Part shown: in pieces, positions 59,907 through 64,000 of the stretch
Layout of the letters: each line of letters begins with the position of its first letter
Numbering within the stretch: the first letter of the stretch is position 1
DNA from: Dolomedes plantarius
Lineage: Eukaryota; Arthropoda; Arachnida; Araneae; Dolomedidae
Direction of reading: 5' to 3'
Length of the DNA: 64,000 nucleotides
Assembly: GCA_907164885.2 (NCBI GenBank)
Contig: OU015498.1
Span: 87,753,642 to 87,817,641, forward strand
Notes under the pieces: model-generated
The model's input: only the letters and a program-made list of their open reading frames with translations
Databases searched by the model: none
Told to the model about the DNA's origin: nothing
Translations under genes and position numbers: made by a program

Positions 59907-61125
59907 CACTCAAGAGCCAAAACATTATGACCACCTGTCAATAACGAGTTGGCCCACCTTTGGCGCGCAACACAGCTTCAACCCGCCTTGGCATGGATGC
60001 CACAAGTCCTTGGTAGATGGCCGGAGACAGATTGTACCAGATGTTTAAGCAACGGTCACGCAAATCCGAGATATTGCGAATTGGTGGTCTTTGAACTCTG
60101 AGCTGCCGTCCCATGACATCCCGAATGTGTTCTATCGGATTTAGATCCGATGAGTTAGGCGGCCAGGACATTAACTGGAATTCAGCATCATGTTCCTGGA
60201 ACCACTCCAACACAATTTTAGTTTTGTGACACGGGGCGTTGTCCTGTTGGAACATTCCATTTCCAGCTGGAAAAACAGAGGCTATGTAAGGGTGCAACTG
60301 GTCCGCAATGATGTTCAGATACCCTGTAGCATTCATGGTCTGCTCTACCACAACCACGGGTCCCAGAGACACCCAAGAGAACGTCCCCCAAAGCATAATA
60401 CCGCCACCACCGGCCTGTGTATGACCTACTGTACATTGAGAGAGCAACAGTTCGCCTGGAAGACGGCGTATCCTGACACGGCCATCGGCGTTATGAATGA
60501 CAAACCGTGATTCATCTGACCAGGCAACTCTCTCCCACTGATCCATGGACCAGTAGCGATGTTCCCGGGCCCAGCGCAGGCGCAGTTGGCGATGACGCTT
60601 GGTCAGCAAAGGCACACGAGTAGGACGTTTGCTGCGTAGCCCCATATCCAACAGTGTCCGCTGAACAGTGTGCTGCGATACTATTCTACTTGGCCCTGCA
60701 TTGTATTGGGCTGTCAGCTGAGCCACTGTCTGGCTCCGGTTTTGCTTCACCATGCGAGACAGTCTCCGACGACCTTTTTCTTTGATAGCGTGTGGACGTC
60801 CAACACCATGTCGTCTACTGCTGGTTTCACCGTCATTCATCCACTTTGCATAAGTACTAACAACTGTAGGTCGCGAACAACCCACGAGTCGTGCAGTTTC
60901 GGAAATACTTGTTCCGAGCCTTCGAGCCATTACAATCTGCCCTCTATCAAAGTCGCTTAGATCCGCAGCCTTTCCCATCACACACAGAAGTAAGTGAAAG
61001 AATGATTCTTCAGACTCTCCAGCAGCAGTTAAATACCACTTCCACCTGATCACGTGCCTTCCACGTCATCCAGGCGAATTCACTGCAAAATGTAGGGGTG
61101 GTCATACTGTTTTGGCTCTTGAGTG
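59907..61125 (-). mobile_element. Complete 1219-bp Tc1-like transposon, apparently intact
   Basis: The left end CACTCAAGAGCCAAAACA and the right end on the other strand are identical for 18 bases; after one mismatch the match resumes as TATGACCACC. TA flanks both sides (59905-59906 and 61126-61127). Full length, well-matched ends, a clean target duplication and an undamaged transposase suggest recent movement. It is inserted in the TACATA array, which offers many TA sites. Confidence 0.93.
59938..60978 (-). CDS. Tc1-like transposase with DD36E spacing, intact
   Basis: Starting at ATG 60978 ([16 protein letters not shown]), the protein has 346 residues; upstream in-frame codons belong to the untranslated leader. 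It binds the element's terminal repeats and catalyses cut-and-paste transposition into TA. Residues 1-110 form paired helix-turn-helix domains ([18 protein letters not shown], then VGRPH linker, then [12 protein letters not shown] and [10 protein letters not shown]). The catalytic triad is visible: D155 in AWSDESRF, D246 in [11 protein letters not shown]283 in SDLNPIEH. There are 36 residues between the last two, against 34 in classical Tc1, placing it with the DD36E group (Incomer-like). No stops or frameshifts interrupt it. The C-terminus [21 protein letters not shown] is the family norm. Confidence 0.93.
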   Translation of the reverse strand: MGKAADLSDFDRGQIVMARRLGTSISETARLVGCSRPTVVSTYAKWMNDGETSSRRHGVGRPHAIKEKGRRRLSRMVKQNRSQTVAQLTAQYNAGPSRIVSQHTVQRTLLDMGLRSKRPTRVPLLTKRHRQLRLRWAREHRYWSMDQWERVAWSDESRFVIHNADGRVRIRRLPGELLLSQCTVGHTQAGGGGIMLWGTFSWVSLGPVVVVEQTMNATGYLNIIADQLHPYIASVFPAGNGMFQQDNAPCHKTKIVLEWFQEHDAEFQLMSWPPNSSDLNPIEHIRDVMGRQLRVQRPPIRNISDLRDRCLNIWYNLSPAIYQGLVASMPRRVEAVLRAKGGPTRY

Positions 61126-61127
61126 TA

Positions 61128-62570
61128 TATACATAATACACACTATACATATATACATACATACACACACACATCTATATATACATATACATACATACAT
61201 ATACATGCATACACACATATACATACATGCATACACACATATTTACATATACATACATACATATATAAATAATACATACATATGCATACATACATATACA
61301 CACATCTATATGAAGATATATATATTATATATACACACATATCTATATATACATATATATATTATATATACACACATATCTATATATACATATATATATA
61401 CATACATATACATATCTATATATACATATATATATATATACATATACATATCTATATATACATATATATATATACATATACATATCTATATATACATATA
61501 TATACATATACATATCTATATATACATATATATACATATACATATCTATATATACATATATATACATATACATATCTATATATACATATATATACATATA
61601 CATATCTATATATACATATATATACATATACATATCTATATATACATATATATACATATACATATCTATATATACATATATATACATATACATATCTATA
61701 TATACATATATACATATACTATCTATATAGACAATATATATACATATACATATCTATATATACATATATATACATATACATATCTATATATACATATATA
61801 TACATATACATATCTATATATACATATATATACATATACATATCTATATATACATATATATACATATACATATCTATATATACATATATATACATATACA
61901 TATCTATATATACATATACATATCTATATATCATATATACATATACATATCTATATATACATATATATACATATACATATCTATAATACATATATACATA
62001 TACATATCTATATAACATATATATACATATACATATCTATATATACATATATATCATAACATATCTATATATATACATATCTATATATACATATATACAT
62101 ATACATATCTATATAACATATAATACATATACATATCTATATATACATATATACATACATATCTATATATACATATATACATATACATATCTATATATAC
62201 ATATATATACCTATACATATCTATATATACATATATACATACATATCTATATAACATATATATACATACATATCTATAATACATATATCATATACTATAT
62301 ATACTTATATATATACAATACATATCTATATATACTTATATATATACATATACATATCTATATATACTTATATATATACATATACATATCTATATATACT
62401 TATATATATACATATACATATCTATATATACTTATATATATACATATACATATCTATATATACTTATATATATACATATACATATCTATATATACTTATA
62501 TATATACATATCTATATATACATATATATATACATAAATACATATATATACATACATATATATATATACA
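61128..62570. repeat. Minisatellite of TA/CA-rich 30- and 32-bp units
   Basis: After a TACATA microsatellite, a unit of about 30 bp (CATATCTATATATACATATA plus 10 bp) repeats from about 61385 to 62280. From about 62290 to 62515 the unit becomes 32 bp and contains CTTATATATA instead. A short irregular block near 61710-61740 breaks the array. Open frames of up to 315 codons here are repeat artefacts. Confidence 0.92.
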
Positions 62571-62572
62571 TA

Positions 62573-63792
62573 CACTGAAGTGCCACTGAATTGGGGATAG
62601 CAAAGCCTAAGCAAATTGTGTAGCGCTGCGCATCATGTATGCGCAAGTGAGGGCGCTGTGGTAACTGCATATATAGCGCGTACTGTGGTTGTTCTGAATT
62701 AGTTGTTGGAATTGCCAGTAGGGGTAAACTGCCTGATTTAGACGCCTTCGATCGCGGACAAATCGTAGGTGCTCGACGCATGGGCCATTCAATTTCCGAA
62801 ATCGTCAGACAGCTAGGATTTTCAAGGTCGACAGTGTCAAGAGTATACCAAGAATACATGGATGGTGGAAAAAAAACTAGCGATCGGGCAAACTGCAAAG
62901 GACAATTAGCCTTGACAGTGTGTGGTGAGAGAGGGCTCAGGCGTATTGTACGTAGCCAGCGAAGCCAAACATTAGCTCAAATTACCACCCAGTTTAATGA
63001 CGGTGCCAGTCGTACAGTCAGTAAACGGACTGTGCAACGCTCGCTTCACCGTATGGGTTTCGGGAGCCGTCGACCTACGAGAGTACCATTGCTCTATACT
63101 CGCCATCGGGCTGCACGTCTTTCCTGGGCAAGAGAGCACAGAGGCTGGAGTGTAGAGGACTGGAAACGAGTAGCATGGAGTGATGAGTCTCGATTCAGAC
63201 TACTTAACGCCGACGGGAGGCTGAGAATATGGCGTCAGGCTCATGAAGCCATGGATCCTGCATGCCTGGCTGGAACTGTACAAGGGCATGGTGGCTCAAT
63301 CATGGTCTGGGGTGTTTTTTCGTGGCACAGTTTGGGATCTTTGGTGTGTGTACCAACCTCCCTCAACGCAATTCGGTACGTAGAGTTGCTGGGTGATCAC
63401 CTCCATCCGTTTATGCTGTTCTGTTATCCGCACGGTAATGGAGTTTTCCAGCAAGACAACTGTACCTCTCACAAGTCCCGGTTGGCTACTGGCTGGTTGG
63501 ATGAGCATTCCTCCGACTTCTCTGTCATGAATTGGCCACCTAGAAGCCCAGACTTAAATCCTATTGAGCATCTTTGGGATGTTTTGGAACAAGGCGTGAA
63601 AGGCCATCACACAGCACCAAAGGACCTTACTGAATTATGGACAGCTTTAGCCAATATTTGGCAAGCCATTCCCGTGGAACGTTTCCAGAAACTTGTTGAA
63701 TCTATGCCTCGTTGTGTGGCAGCCGTTATCAAGGCCAGAGGAGGCCCAACTCGTTACTAGGTAGGTATCCCTAATTCAGTGGCACTTCAGTG
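62573..63792 (+). mobile_element. Second complete Tc1-like transposon, 1220 bp
   Basis: The ends are inverted copies beginning CACTGAAGTGCCACTGAATT; after one mismatch they continue GGGATA. TA lies on both sides (62571-62572 and 63793-63794). Terminal repeat and protein differ clearly from the first element, so this is a separate family of the same DD36E group, not a duplicate. Confidence 0.92.
62780..63760 (+). CDS. Tc1-like DD36E transposase lacking its ancestral start
   Basis: From ATG 62780 the frame gives 326 residues. Catalytic residues are D135 (AWSDESRF), D226 (FQQDNCTSHK) and E263 (SPDLNPIEH), again with 36 residues between the last two. The frame is open for at least 20 codons upstream, reading GKLPDLDAFDRGQIVGARR, which aligns with [19 protein letters not shown] of the neighbouring transposase. 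At the position of that protein's initiator ATG this copy has AGG (62720-62722). The first helix of the DNA-binding domain would therefore be missing if translation begins at 62780. Everything from the second helix to the C-terminus (VESMPRCVAAVIKARGGPTRY) is intact. It is probably defective or weakened, though a non-AUG start cannot be excluded. Confidence 0.88.
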   Translation: MGHSISEIVRQLGFSRSTVSRVYQEYMDGGKKTSDRANCKGQLALTVCGERGLRRIVRSQRSQTLAQITTQFNDGASRTVSKRTVQRSLHRMGFGSRRPTRVPLLYTRHRAARLSWAREHRGWSVEDWKRVAWSDESRFRLLNADGRLRIWRQAHEAMDPACLAGTVQGHGGSIMVWGVFSWHSLGSLVCVPTSLNAIRYVELLGDHLHPFMLFCYPHGNGVFQQDNCTSHKSRLATGWLDEHSSDFSVMNWPPRSPDLNPIEHLWDVLEQGVKGHHTAPKDLTELWTALANIWQAIPVERFQKLVESMPRCVAAVIKARGGPTRY

Positions 63793-63794
63793 TA

Positions 63795-63797
63795 CAC

Positions 63798-63864
<67 letters not shown>

Positions 63865-63960
63865 CATACATACATACATATATATATATACACATCTATA
63901 TACATATACATATTAGATACATGTATACATAACACATACATATATGTATACATATAACAG
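63795..63960. repeat. (TA)n and TACATA microsatellite
   Basis: A long TA run followed by TACA units continues the array interrupted by the second Tc1 element, ending shortly before the right inverted repeat at 63977. Confidence 0.9.
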
Positions 63961-64000
63961 AGGTAAACTACGATAAGTAATCCTACGTTAACTTAATAAC

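Larger units (their letters stand above)
59421..63991. mobile_element. Possible TTAA-bounded composite element holding two Tc1 transposons
   Basis: TTAACGTAGGATTAC at 59421-59435 is the exact inverse of GTAATCCTACGTTAA at 63977-63991. TTAA at both extremities fits a piggyBac-type target duplication, with an 11-bp terminal repeat beside it. Everything between is microsatellite, minisatellite and two Tc1-like insertions, plus about 150 bp of unique sequence at the left. No piggyBac transposase is present, so this would be a non-autonomous element swollen by repeats. Confidence 0.5.

Noticed and set aside
59421..59941. Met/Tyr/Cys-rich frames on the minus strand
   Set aside because: Artefacts of the TACATA microsatellite.
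61112..62059. 315-codon and several other long frames rich in Tyr, Ile, His
   Set aside because: They are translations of TA/CA minisatellite units; open on both strands and in several frames because the repeat lacks stops.

Overview
The window is AT-rich eukaryotic nuclear DNA: spliced genes with GT-AG introns, long introns, dense DNA transposons, tRNA-derived SINEs and microsatellites. Protein style, large introns and repeat types point to an arthropod, most likely a chelicerate such as a spider. That placement is an inference; no rRNA or mitochondrial marker is present.

Genes occupy about 6.8-37.7 kb. In order: DOHH (deoxyhypusine hydroxylase, minus strand, one coding exon); a complete eight-exon mitochondrial acyl-CoA dehydrogenase (plus strand, divergent from DOHH, 415 aa); a seven-coding-exon PEAK-family pseudokinase scaffold (minus strand, convergent with the dehydrogenase, about 1657 aa); and PSMF1/PI31 (plus strand, one coding exon). 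An unrecognised minus-strand exon lies head-to-head with PI31. A possible two-exon small gene sits in the largest PEAK intron on the opposite strand. The host genes have unrelated functions and nothing suggests they are co-regulated beyond two divergent promoter regions.

The first 5.6 kb and everything after 38 kb are mostly mobile DNA. Elements with readable ends include a 1.9-kb TTA-flanked element, a piggyBac relic, hAT and mariner-like deletion derivatives in an acyl-CoA dehydrogenase intron, a pogo-like MITE in a PEAK intron, a mariner-derived fold-back palindrome, two adjacent Tourist-like MITEs, a decayed Tc1 copy, and at least four SINE families, three insertions having clear target-site duplications.

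The last 4.6 kb is the most distinctive part. Two different Tc1-like transposons of about 1.22 kb, both with DD36E spacing, sit in one TACATA-type microsatellite/minisatellite block. One has an intact transposase; the other appears to have lost its ancestral start codon. The block is bracketed by 15-bp inverted repeats that begin with TTAA. No CRISPR, operon, rRNA gene or clearly functional tRNA gene was seen.
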